A model generated the notes under the pieces. The model searched no databases. It was not told where the DNA came from and saw only the letters and a program-made list of their open reading frames with translations. DNA of 10,504 nucleotides from Embleya sp040605455 (GTDB lineage: Bacteria; Actinomycetota; Actinomycetes; Streptomycetales; Streptomycetaceae), in assembly GCF_040605455.1 (NCBI RefSeq), contig NZ_JBEXCV010000229.1, positions 1 through 10,504 on the forward strand, written 5' to 3'. How positions within the stretch are numbered: the stretch's first letter is position 1; each line of letters begins with the position of its first letter. Below, piece after piece: positions 1 through 7,300 of the stretch. The position numbers and the translations under genes were made by a program.

Positions 1-1
1 C

Positions 2-3000
2 GTGGCCGGCCACGTTCACGTGTCCGGCCGCAGCACTACTGTTCCTTTGGTGCACGCCGTACTGACCGACCCGGACGACCTGTGTCGCCTCCTCGGGATT
101 CCCTTCACGCCCGAGCAGCTGGACGCCGTGCTCGCACCCCTGGGCCCCGGGGTGATCGTGGCCGGCGCCGGATCCGGCAAGACCACGGTGATGACCGCCC
201 GCGTGGTGTGGCTGGTGGGAACCGGCGCGGTGCGTCCCGACCAGGTGCTCGGCCTCACCTTCACCAACAAGGCGGCGGGCGAGCTCGCGCAGCGGGTGCG
301 CAAGGCGATCGGGCAACTGCGCGGCGGCGAGATCCCTGCCGACGAGGACGCGGGTGAGCCGACCGTGTCCACCTACCACGCGTTCGCGGGCCGGCTGCTC
401 CAGGAGCACGGCCTGCGGATCGGCCTGGAGCCCTCCGCCCGGCTGCTCGCCGACGCGACCCGCTTTCAGCTCGCCGCCCGGGCCGCCCGCACCGCACGCG
501 GCCCCTTCCCCACGCTGACCGGCCGGCTGCCGGACGTGGTGGCCTCGGTCCTGCACCTGGGCGGCGAACTCGCCGAACACCTGGTGTCCCCCCAGCGGCT
601 CCAGGAATGGGACCGGGCCTTCGTCGCCGACGTCGAGGCCGCAGCCAAGCCCTCCGCCGCCGCCCGTAAGGCCGCCGACGCGGCCCGGAACCGGCTCGAC
701 CTGACCCGCCTGGTGGACGCGTACGGGCACGCCAAGAGCAGCCGCGACCTGCTCGACTTCGGCGACCAGATCGCCTACGCGGCCCGGATCGCGGGGGAGC
801 GGCCCGAGGTCGGCGAGATCCTGCGGGACACCTATCGGGTCGTGCTCCTGGACGAGTACCAGGACACCTCGGTGGCCCAACGGGTGCTGCTGCAGGGGCT
901 GTTCGGGCACGGCCACCCGGTCACCGCGGTCGGCGACCCGTGCCAGGCCATCTACGGCTGGCGCGGCGCCTCGGTTGCCAACATCCACGACTTCCCGGTG
1001 CACTTCCCGGACCGCGACGGCACCCCCGCGGCCCGCTACGCGCTGTCCGAGAACCGGCGCAGCGGCGGCCGGATCCTGACCTTCGCCAACGACCTCTCGG
1101 CACCGCTGCGCACCCCCGAGAGCGGGGTGGAGGCACTGCGCCCGGGGCCCGGCGCGGAGCACGAGGGATGGGCGGTCGCCGCGCTGCTGCCCACCCACAG
1201 TGCGGAGATCGACTGGCTCGCGGACCGGATCAAGACCGCGATCGACACCGTTTTGGACAAGAACGGCGACCCGATCACCCCCGGCGACGTCGCCGTGCTC
1301 GCGCGCACCGCGGCGGACTTCGCGGACATCCACGCGGCGCTGGTGCGACGCGACATCCCGGTCGAGGTGGTCGGCCTGTCCGGGCTGCTGCACCTGCCCG
1401 AGGTGGCCGACCTGGTGGCCGTGTGCGAGGTGCTCGACGACCCCACCGCCAACTCCGCGCTGGTGCGCCTGCTGGCCGGGCCGCGCTGGCGGATCGGCCC
1501 GCGCGACCTGGCCCTGCTGGGTCGACGGGCGGCCGAACTGGTCCGGGTCGACCGGGCCGGCGCCGACGACGCGGATGCCCGCCTGGAGGAGGCGGTGGCC
1601 GGGATCGACCCCACCGAGGTGGTCTCGCTCTCCGACGCGCTCGCCGACCCCGGTGAGGAGTACGCGTTCTCGGCCGAGGCGCGCCGCCGGTTCGCCCGGG
1701 TGGCCACCGAGATCCGTGACCTGCGCCGGCACCTGGGCGAACCGCTGATGGACCTGCTGCACCGGGTGCTCGCCGGCACCGGCCTGGAGGTCGAGTTGTC
1801 CGCGTCGCCCGGCGCCCTGGCCGCCCGCCGCCGGGAGACGCTGCATACCTTCCTGGACGTCGCGGCCGGTTTCGCCGACCTGGACGGCGACCCCTCGCTC
1901 ACCGCGTTCCTCGCCTTCCTGCGCACCGCCGCCGAGCACGACAAGGGCCTGGACGGCAGCCTGCCCACGGCCGGCGACTCGGTGAAGGTGCTCACCGCAC
2001 ACAAATCCAAGGGCCTGGAGTGGGAGGTGGTCGCGGTCCCCGGGTTGATCGAGGGCGTCTTCCCGAGCGTGCGCACGCAGAGCAAGTGGATCACCAACGG
2101 CAAGGCGCTGCCGCACCCGCTGCGCGGCGACGCGGCCGCGCTCGCGGTGTTGCCCGATCTGACGCCCAAGGGCTTCAAGGCGTTCGACGCCTCGATGCGC
2201 GAGCACCAGGCGACCGAGGAACTGCGCCTGGGCTACGTGACCTTCACCCGGCCCAAGCAGTTGCTGATCGCGTCCGGCCACTGGTGGGGACCCACCCAGA
2301 AGAAGCCGCGCGGCCCCTCCGAGTTCCTCACCCGCCTGCGCGAACACTGCCTGGCCGGCAACGGCACCGTCGAGGTCTGGACGCCCGAGCCCGCCGAACC
2401 GGTCAACCCGTATCTCGCGGACACCGTCGAGCACGCCTGGCCGCTGCCGCTGGATGCGACCGCGCTGGTGGAGCGTCGCCGGGCGGCCGACGCGGTACTC
2501 GCCGAACTCGCCCGGCGCGAGGCCGCCCGGCGGGTCGACCACGCGACGCAACATCCGTCGGTCGAGCCCGAAGCCGAAGCCGAGCCCTTGCCCGGGGCCG
2601 AACGCGAGCCCGAGCCCGAGCCCGCGCCCGTGTCCGGTTTCGGGCCGGCCGACGACGAGCAGGTGCCGGTCGAGGTCTACGACGCCTACGTCCCGGCGGA
2701 CCCGGAGCAGGACGCGCCGCCGCCCGAGGACGACCCGGGGCCGCCCGACCACGAGCAGCCCGCGCGCGAGCACGACGACGCAAGTGAGCACGACGACGCG
2801 CGCGGGCACCACGACGCGCGCGGGTACGAGGACCCGCGCGGGTACTCGGCCGAGGTCCGCGGCCACTCCGACGAGGTACGCGCCGGGCATCCGCCGGTCG
2901 AGGGCCCCGCGGCCGGCGCCGCCGCCTTCGAGCCCACGCCGGACGAGCTGGCCCTGATCGAGTCGTGGGATCGGGACCTGGTCCGGTTGGCCGAGGAACT

Positions 3001-3631
3001 GCGCCGCGGCCGATCCGGGGTGCGCGAGGTGCCCCTGCCCGCGACGTTGTCCGCGTCCCAGATGTTGCGCCTGTCCAACGACCCGGACGGCCTCGCCCGC
3101 GAGCTGGCCCGACCGATGCCGCGTCCGCCCGCCCCCGCGGCCCGGCGCGGCACCCGCTTCCACGCGTGGGTCGAGTCGCTGTTCGGCGAGCGGCCGCTGC
3201 TCGAACCCGACGACCTGCCGGGCGCGGCCGACGAGGAGATCACCGACGAGGCCGATCTGCTCGCACTCCAGGAGGCGTTCCTGCGCACGCCCTACGCGCA
3301 GCGCGCCCCGTACCGGGTGGAGGCACCCTTTCAGCTCTTTCTCGGCGGTCGGATCGTGCGCGGTCGGATCGACGCGGTCTATCGCGAGGGCGACGGCTTC
3401 GAGGTGGTCGACTGGAAGACCAACCGGGTGCAGAACGCGGACCCGCTCCAACTCGCGGTCTACCGGCTGGCCTGGGCCGAATACGCCGACGTGCCGATCG
3501 AGGACGTCTCGGCCGCGTTCCTGTACGTGCGCACCGGGGAACTCGTCCGGCCGAGGGGACTGCCGGGTCGCGACGAACTGGAACAGTTGTTCACGGAAGC
3601 TGACGAATCGGGGCGGGACCAAGGTCCTTGA
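2..3631 (+). CDS. adnB: AdnB-type ATP-dependent helicase-nuclease subunit (UvrD/RecB family)
   Basis: Large subunit of the actinobacterial AdnAB motor-nuclease, which unwinds and resects DNA ends at double-strand breaks. Seen, numbering from GTG at 2: Q-motif around Q39; Walker A GAGSGKTT at 55-62; motif Ia LTFTNKAA at 85-92; DEYQD at 284-288; GDPCQAIYGWRGA at 311-323; motif V LTAHKSKGLEWE at 664-675; motif VI YVTFTR at 745-750. A low-complexity linker covers about 850-975. A RecB-like PD-(D/E)xK nuclease ends the protein: H1054, D1124 (GRID), D1137 and K1139 (VVDWKT), Q1150 and Y1154. All catalytic residues look intact. The last 200 residues contain no cysteine, so an AddB-like Fe-S staple is absent there. 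The classical Walker A favours AdnB over AdnA, whose motif differs (from memory). AdnA would be expected just upstream. The start is uncertain: in-frame GTGs at 2, 20 and 50, none with a visible Shine-Dalgarno, and the frame may continue off the window. At 1209 codons it is longer than the roughly 1100-residue mycobacterial protein (from memory), mainly through the linker. Confidence 0.93.
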   Translation: MAGHVHVSGRSTTVPLVHAVLTDPDDLCRLLGIPFTPEQLDAVLAPLGPGVIVAGAGSGKTTVMTARVVWLVGTGAVRPDQVLGLTFTNKAAGELAQRVRKAIGQLRGGEIPADEDAGEPTVSTYHAFAGRLLQEHGLRIGLEPSARLLADATRFQLAARAARTARGPFPTLTGRLPDVVASVLHLGGELAEHLVSPQRLQEWDRAFVADVEAAAKPSAAARKAADAARNRLDLTRLVDAYGHAKSSRDLLDFGDQIAYAARIAGERPEVGEILRDTYRVVLLDEYQDTSVAQRVLLQGLFGHGHPVTAVGDPCQAIYGWRGASVANIHDFPVHFPDRDGTPAARYALSENRRSGGRILTFANDLSAPLRTPESGVEALRPGPGAEHEGWAVAALLPTHSAEIDWLADRIKTAIDTVLDKNGDPITPGDVAVLARTAADFADIHAALVRRDIPVEVVGLSGLLHLPEVADLVAVCEVLDDPTANSALVRLLAGPRWRIGPRDLALLGRRAAELVRVDRAGADDADARLEEAVAGIDPTEVVSLSDALADPGEEYAFSAEARRRFARVATEIRDLRRHLGEPLMDLLHRVLAGTGLEVELSASPGALAARRRETLHTFLDVAAGFADLDGDPSLTAFLAFLRTAAEHDKGLDGSLPTAGDSVKVLTAHKSKGLEWEVVAVPGLIEGVFPSVRTQSKWITNGKALPHPLRGDAAALAVLPDLTPKGFKAFDASMREHQATEELRLGYVTFTRPKQLLIASGHWWGPTQKKPRGPSEFLTRLREHCLAGNGTVEVWTPEPAEPVNPYLADTVEHAWPLPLDATALVERRRAADAVLAELARREAARRVDHATQHPSVEPEAEAEPLPGAEREPEPEPAPVSGFGPADDEQVPVEVYDAYVPADPEQDAPPPEDDPGPPDHEQPAREHDDASEHDDARGHHDARGYEDPRGYSAEVRGHSDEVRAGHPPVEGPAAGAAAFEPTPDELALIESWDRDLVRLAEELRRGRSGVREVPLPATLSASQMLRLSNDPDGLARELARPMPRPPAPAARRGTRFHAWVESLFGERPLLEPDDLPGAADEEITDEADLLALQEAFLRTPYAQRAPYRVEAPFQLFLGGRIVRGRIDAVYREGDGFEVVDWKTNRVQNADPLQLAVYRLAWAEYADVPIEDVSAAFLYVRTGELVRPRGLPGRDELEQLFTEADESGRDQGP
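2564..2629 (+). repeat. EA/EP-rich low-complexity coding tract in AdnB linker
   Basis: In-frame run of GAR-GCC and GAG-CCC codon pairs encoding alternating glutamate with alanine or proline (residues 855-876, including REPEPEPAP). It begins the acidic, presumably disordered linker after the helicase core. It is probably slippage-prone; no function is visible. Confidence 0.6.
2768..2881 (+). repeat. Degenerate 18/21-bp tandem repeat in AdnB linker
   Basis: Six in-frame units encode EHDDAS, EHDDAR, GHHDAR, GYEDPR, GYSAEVR and GHSDEVR (residues 923-960). The first four units are 18 bp and the last two are 21 bp. Similarity falls away along the array, from near-identical units 1-3 to units sharing only the G-aromatic/His start and the R end. 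The array sits between the SF1 motor and the nuclease domain, so it most likely lengthens a flexible tether. It keeps the reading frame. Confidence 0.75.
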
Positions 3632-3747
3632 TCCGCAGGAAATCCGGGTCGGGTGACGATGGGCCCGATGCGGCGTGTTTCCGACGCTCGTATCGTTTGT
3701 CAGGATCGGTAGTACGGCGAACTTCGACGGGACGGGAAACGGCACCG

Positions 3748-4908
3748 GTGCGCGGAACAGCACAGACGAGACGGGCACTGCGGCTCGTCGGCGTTGCGAG
3801 CGACCGTCCCCTGCTGCCCACAATCGGCCTGTTTTTGCGCCTGTTGCCGTTCCTGGTGATCTTCGCGGTCGTGGTGCTGGCCGCCGCGACGCCGGAGAAC
3901 GTACACGTGGCACCGCTGCTCGCGGTCGCGCCCGCGCTGTCCGGACTCACCCAGACGGCCCCGCGCGGACCGCTGATCACCGGCGCGGTAACGGCCGTGG
4001 TGGCGGTGGCGCTGACCGCGGTCGGGCAGGGCCGAGGCGGTGGCGAGCCCTTCATCACGCTCGTCTCGATCGCGCTGGTGACCACGACCGCGTGGGCCGG
4101 CGTACATGTGCGGATGCGCCAGGAACGCACCATCGAGGAGGTGCGCAGCGTCGCCGAGGCGGCCCAGGAGGTGCTGCTGCCCCAGGTCCCCAGGTTCATG
4201 GGCCCGCTCACCGTCGGCGTGCGCTATCGCGCGGCGGCGGCCGAGGCGCGGATCGGCGGGGACCTGTACGAGGTGGTGCCGACCCCGTTCGGCGTCCGGG
4301 TCGCGATCGGAGACGTGCGCGGCAAGGGGCTGGGTGCGGTGCGGACCGCAGCCGCGGTGCTCAGCGCGTTTCGCGAGGCCGCGTACGAGGAGCCGGACCT
4401 GCCGGGCGTGGCCCGACGGCTGTCGGCCAGTCTGGAGCGTCGGCTCGGCGAGGACGACGAGGAGTTCGTCACGCTGATCCTGCTCGGCTTCCCGAGCGAC
4501 AACGCCTGTGTGGACGTCCTCAACTGCGGCCATCCCGCGCCGCTGCTGCTGCGCGCGGCACACGCCGAGCCGCTGGAACCGCCCACCCCGACCCCGCCGC
4601 TGGGCATCGTGGACCTGCGCGAACTGGATCTGCCCGTATTGCGGGTGCCGTTGCTGCCCGAGGACCGGCTGCTGCTCTACACGGACGGGATCATCGAGGC
4701 GCGCAACTCGGCCGGGGAGTTCTATCCGCTCCCGGACCGGGCACCCGACAGCCTGCCCGGGGTCGAGGACACCCTGAACCGGCTGGAGGCCGACGTCCGG
4801 CGGCACGTGGGCCATCCGCTCCAGGACGACGCGGCGATGGTGCTGCTGCGCTACCGGCCGGTGGTCGCCCGACACGACGGGCTGCGCGGGGCGCAGCTGA
4901 CCGCCTGA
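3748..4908 (+). CDS. Membrane-anchored PP2C/SpoIIE-type serine/threonine phosphatase
   Basis: Predicted metal-dependent phosphatase of the SpoIIE/RsbU class, which typically dephosphorylates anti-anti-sigma (STAS) proteins. Seen, numbering from GTG at 3748 (386 aa): four hydrophobic segments at about 26-47, 53-68, 76-95 and 101-120; a short charged, probably coiled linker at 121-150; then the catalytic domain with GGDLYE 170-175, GDVRGKG 188-194, NCGHP 259-263, YTDGIIEAR 311-319 and DDAAMVLL 360-367. The metal-binding aspartates (D172, D189, D313, D360/D361) are present. There is no PAS, GAF or HATPase module, so any input must come through the membrane part or a partner. Start choice: the frame is open back to a TTG at 3628 overlapping the adnB stop, but codons there have poor G/C third positions. 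GTG 3748 has a weak GGGAA nine bases upstream and lies just before the first helix. The 116 bases between adnB and this start hold nothing else I can support. The substrate is unknown; no STAS or anti-sigma gene is adjacent. Confidence 0.88.
   Translation: MRGTAQTRRALRLVGVASDRPLLPTIGLFLRLLPFLVIFAVVVLAAATPENVHVAPLLAVAPALSGLTQTAPRGPLITGAVTAVVAVALTAVGQGRGGGEPFITLVSIALVTTTAWAGVHVRMRQERTIEEVRSVAEAAQEVLLPQVPRFMGPLTVGVRYRAAAAEARIGGDLYEVVPTPFGVRVAIGDVRGKGLGAVRTAAAVLSAFREAAYEEPDLPGVARRLSASLERRLGEDDEEFVTLILLGFPSDNACVDVLNCGHPAPLLLRAAHAEPLEPPTPTPPLGIVDLRELDLPVLRVPLLPEDRLLLYTDGIIEARNSAGEFYPLPDRAPDSLPGVEDTLNRLEADVRRHVGHPLQDDAAMVLLRYRPVVARHDGLRGAQLTA
4881..4897 (+). terminator. Possible short hairpin at the 3' end of the phosphatase gene
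   Basis: GCTGCGC-GGG-GCGCAGC forms a 7-bp stem with a 3-base loop, ending eight bases before the TGA stop. The gap to the convergent neighbour is only 15 bases and holds no better hairpin. There is no T-run, and the sequence is coding, so this is a weak candidate. Confidence 0.25.
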
Positions 4909-4923
4909 GGTCGCGAAGGCCGC

Positions 4924-5772
4924 TCAGCCGACCTTCAACTCCACCACGAGTGCGCAGTGGTCCGAGACGCCCAACCGGACCGCCTCGGTGCGCCGGACCG
5001 CCTCGGGACCGATGCCGTGCCCGAGCACGTGGTCGAACTGGACCCGCGGGTGATACGAGGGATACGTGGGCACCCGGGCCAGCGAACGCCAGCGCACCGC
5101 GCCCGCACCGCGCCCGCGCCGGCCCACCACCGCCTGCGGGATGCGCCCGGGCAGGTTGAAGTCGCCGAGCAGCAGTTGCGGGCCGGGCAGGTCGGCGGTG
5201 GAGCGGCGGATCCGGGCGAGCTGCGAGATGTTCCAGCCGGGTACGAAGGAAAGGTGCGCCGCGAGCACCGTGAACGGCCCGTGCGGGCCCTCCACGACCG
5301 CCGCGAGCACGCCTCGGGGCTCGTCCGGGACGCGGGTCAGGCCGGGCCGGCCCTGGACCCGCAGCGGCAGGCTCAGCGGCGCGGCCGGGAAGCGCCGGAC
5401 CCGCCAGTGCGAGACCGGCAGCCGGGACAGCAGCGCGATGCCGTACCCGGGCCCGCCCTCGCCCCGCTCACCCGCCGCGTACACCCGACGCTCGCCCGGC
5501 ACCGGCTCGTCCTCGGTCCACCCCGACACCGGCGCCGGCACGCCGTGCACCGACGCCAGGAAGCGCCACTGCGACATGCCCAGCGCCTCGGCCGCGATCG
5601 CCGCCTGGTCCGCCCCGCCCGAGCGCTGTTGATGCCGGTCGACCTCCTGGAGGGCCACGATGTCGGCGTCGAGGTCGGCCAGCGCGGCGCGCAGCCGCTC
5701 CGGATCGGACTCGCCGTCGGCCAGGTCCATACCGTGCAGGAGATTGAAGGTCGCGATCCGCAACGTCGTCAT
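4924..5772 (-). CDS. Endonuclease/exonuclease/phosphatase (EEP, DNase I-like) family protein
   Basis: Predicted Mg2+-dependent phosphodiesterase or phosphatase with the DNase I/APE1 fold; the substrate cannot be read from sequence. Seen in the 282-residue product: N10 (ATFNLLHG), E43 (LQEVD), Y110 with GIALLSR, H173 (AAHLS), D204 and N206 (GDFN), D247-H248 (FDHVL) and S270-D271-H272 (SDHCALV). This is the complete EEP catalytic set in the usual order, so it should be active. There is no signal peptide or membrane segment, so it is likely cytoplasmic. The frame is open upstream to 5904, but ATG at 5772 opens directly onto the conserved first strand (MTTLRIATFN). The longer start would overlap the divergent dipeptidase and add an Arg/Gly-rich tail without motifs. 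It is convergent with the phosphatase (15-base gap) and divergent from the dipeptidase. It could be a DNA repair nuclease or a phospholipid/sugar-phosphate enzyme; the family call is firm, the role is not. Confidence 0.88.
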   Translation of the reverse strand: MTTLRIATFNLLHGMDLADGESDPERLRAALADLDADIVALQEVDRHQQRSGGADQAAIAAEALGMSQWRFLASVHGVPAPVSGWTEDEPVPGERRVYAAGERGEGGPGYGIALLSRLPVSHWRVRRFPAAPLSLPLRVQGRPGLTRVPDEPRGVLAAVVEGPHGPFTVLAAHLSFVPGWNISQLARIRRSTADLPGPQLLLGDFNLPGRIPQAVVGRRGRGAGAVRWRSLARVPTYPSYHPRVQFDHVLGHGIGPEAVRRTEAVRLGVSDHCALVVELKVG

Positions 5773-5778
5773 CGACCG

Positions 5779-5784
5779 ACGGTA
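5779..5784 (-). promoter_or_regulatory. Putative -10 element, leaderless transcript of the EEP gene
   Basis: On the minus strand TACCGT (TAnnnT) lies six bases before ATG 5772, and no Shine-Dalgarno is visible. That spacing puts the expected transcription start at or next to the A of ATG. No TTGACA-like -35 is apparent. Inference only. Confidence 0.4.
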
Positions 5785-5868
5785 ACCCCACCGAGCGGGC
5801 CGGGGCGTGCCTCGGCGCGGACCGATCGCAGCCCCGACGCCGTGCGCCGCCCGCCCGCGCGGCAGGCA

Positions 5869-5874
5869 TATGGT
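5869..5874 (+). promoter_or_regulatory. Putative -10 element, leaderless transcript of the dipeptidase gene
   Basis: TATGGT (TAnnnT) is followed by seven bases (CGAATCC) and then ATG 5882, with no purine-rich ribosome site. This is the arrangement expected for a leaderless actinobacterial mRNA. It also argues against the in-frame ATG at 5870, which lies inside the hexamer. No clear -35. Confidence 0.45.
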
Positions 5875-5881
5875 CGAATCC

Positions 5882-7300
5882 ATGAGCATCCCCGACCACG
5901 ACATCTCCGCCTACGTGCACGCGCACGCCGCCGACTTCCTCGCCGATCTGCGCACCTGGCTGGCCATCCCCTCGATCTCCGGCGACCCGGCCGCGGCGGC
6001 CGACGTCGAGCGCAGCGCGTGGTGGCTGGGCGGCGCGTTGCGCGACGCCGGCTTCCCCACCGTCGAGGTGTGGGAGACGCGCGGGCTGCCGGCGGTGTTC
6101 GCCGAGTGGCCCTCGGCCGACCCGGACGCGCCCACCGTGCTGGTCTACGGCCACCACGACGTGCAGCCCGCGGCGCTCGCCGACGGCTGGAGCACACCGC
6201 CGTTCGAGCCGACCGATCTGGGCGACCGGCTGTACGCGCGCGGCGCGGCGGACGACAAGGGCCAGGTGCTCTTCCACCTGCTCGGCGTGCGGGCGCATCT
6301 GGCCGCGACCGGACGGGACACGCCCGCGGTCAACCTCAAGCTGATCGTCGAGGGCGAGGAGGAGTCCGGCTCGGAGCACCTGCCGGCGCTGCTGCGCGAG
6401 CGTCGGGATCGCCTGGCGTGCGACGTCGTGGTGGTCTCCGACACCGGCATGTGGGGCGCGGACACACCCAGCACGTGCACCGGCATGCGCGGCCTGGCCG
6501 AGGCGCAGATCGACTTCTTCGGCCCCACCTCGGACATCCACTCCGGGTCCTTCGGCGGCGCGGTGCCCAACCCGGCCACCGCGCTCGCCAGGCTGATCGC
6601 CGCGCTGCACGACGAGGACGGCCACGTCACGATTCCCGGCTTCTACGACGGGGTCGGCGAACTGACGGACCGCGAGCGGGAGTTGTTCGCCAAGCTGCCG
6701 TTCGACGAGGCCGTGTGGCTGGACAACGCGAAGTCCGCCGCGGCGAGCGGCGAGACCGGCTACACCACGCTGGAACGCGTCTGGGCGCGTCCGACCGCCG
6801 AGGTCAACGGCATCTGGGGCGGCTACACCGGCCCCGGCCGCAAGACGATCGTGCCCGCCTCCGCACACGCCAAGCTCTCCTTCCGGCTGGTGGACCGTCA
6901 GGACCCGGAGCACATCGAGCGGATCGTGCGCGCGTGGGTGGCCGGGCGGGTGCCTGCCGGGATCCGTTGCGAACTCGACTTCGGCACCGGCGTCCGGCCG
7001 TGTTTGACGCCGTTGGACCATCCCGCGCTGCGCTCGGTGGTCCGCGCGCTCGGCCGCGCGTTCGACACGGAGATCCTGTACACCCGCGAGGGCGGCTCCG
7101 GGCCGGAGGCGGACCTGCAGGAGGTGCTGGGCGCGCCGGTGGTCTTCCTGGGCGTCTCGCTGCCCGACGACGGCTGGCATTCGGTCGATGAGAAGGTGGA
7201 GAAGCCGCTGCTCCTCAAGGGCGCGGAGGCCGCCGCACACCTTTGGCACGACCTCGCGGCGACCTGGCACGAAGCACGATCCGGGAGGAACGTCAGTTGA
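5882..7300 (+). CDS. M20 family zinc dipeptidase (carnosinase/CNDP-like)
   Basis: Predicted cytosolic two-metal dipeptidase of 472 residues. Seen: YGHHDVQP at 89-96 (metal ligand H91, catalytic D93); ARGAADDKG at 119-127 (bridging D124); EGEEESGS at 157-164 (general base and metal glutamates); SDTGMW at 186-191 (D187 ligand); the dimerisation-domain DIHSGSFGG around H220; and the C-terminal metal histidine H433 in DGWHS. All ligands of the family are present, so the enzyme should be active. There is no signal peptide. Start: ATG 5882, chosen because a -10-like TATGGT lies seven bases upstream and the following helix (MSIPDHDISAYV) fits the family. In-frame alternatives are ATG 5870 and the longer GTG at 5807. 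The TGA overlaps the nudC TTG start (TTGA), and the nudC ribosome site lies within the last codons, so the two form one operon. The peptide substrate is unknown; Cys-Gly or other dipeptide turnover is possible but unsupported. Confidence 0.92.
   Translation: MSIPDHDISAYVHAHAADFLADLRTWLAIPSISGDPAAAADVERSAWWLGGALRDAGFPTVEVWETRGLPAVFAEWPSADPDAPTVLVYGHHDVQPAALADGWSTPPFEPTDLGDRLYARGAADDKGQVLFHLLGVRAHLAATGRDTPAVNLKLIVEGEEESGSEHLPALLRERRDRLACDVVVVSDTGMWGADTPSTCTGMRGLAEAQIDFFGPTSDIHSGSFGGAVPNPATALARLIAALHDEDGHVTIPGFYDGVGELTDRERELFAKLPFDEAVWLDNAKSAAASGETGYTTLERVWARPTAEVNGIWGGYTGPGRKTIVPASAHAKLSFRLVDRQDPEHIERIVRAWVAGRVPAGIRCELDFGTGVRPCLTPLDHPALRSVVRALGRAFDTEILYTREGGSGPEADLQEVLGAPVVFLGVSLPDDGWHSVDEKVEKPLLLKGAEAAAHLWHDLAATWHEARSGRNVS
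7283..7289 (+). promoter_or_regulatory. Strong Shine-Dalgarno for nudC
   Basis: GGGAGGA, seven bases before TTG 7297 and inside the end of the dipeptidase frame. It decides the nudC start: the frame is open back to 7243, but no comparable ribosome site is seen there. Confidence 0.8.

Noticed and set aside
3615..3631. GGACC-AA-GGTCC palindrome at the adnB stop as a terminator
   Set aside because: Five-base stem with a two-base loop is too short to be a credible terminator.
3697..3715. TTGTCA followed by TAGTAC, resembling a promoter or RecA-NDp/PafBC site upstream of the phosphatase
   Set aside because: Only seven bases separate TTGTCA and TAGTAC, which fits neither a -35/-10 pair nor the RecA-NDp spacing.
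4957..7191. Long open frame on the plus strand opposite the EEP gene and across the dipeptidase, and a long minus-strand frame at 5468-7330
   Set aside because: Arg/Pro/Ala-rich translations without motifs, overlapping genes with complete catalytic sets; typical empty-frame artefacts of very high GC.
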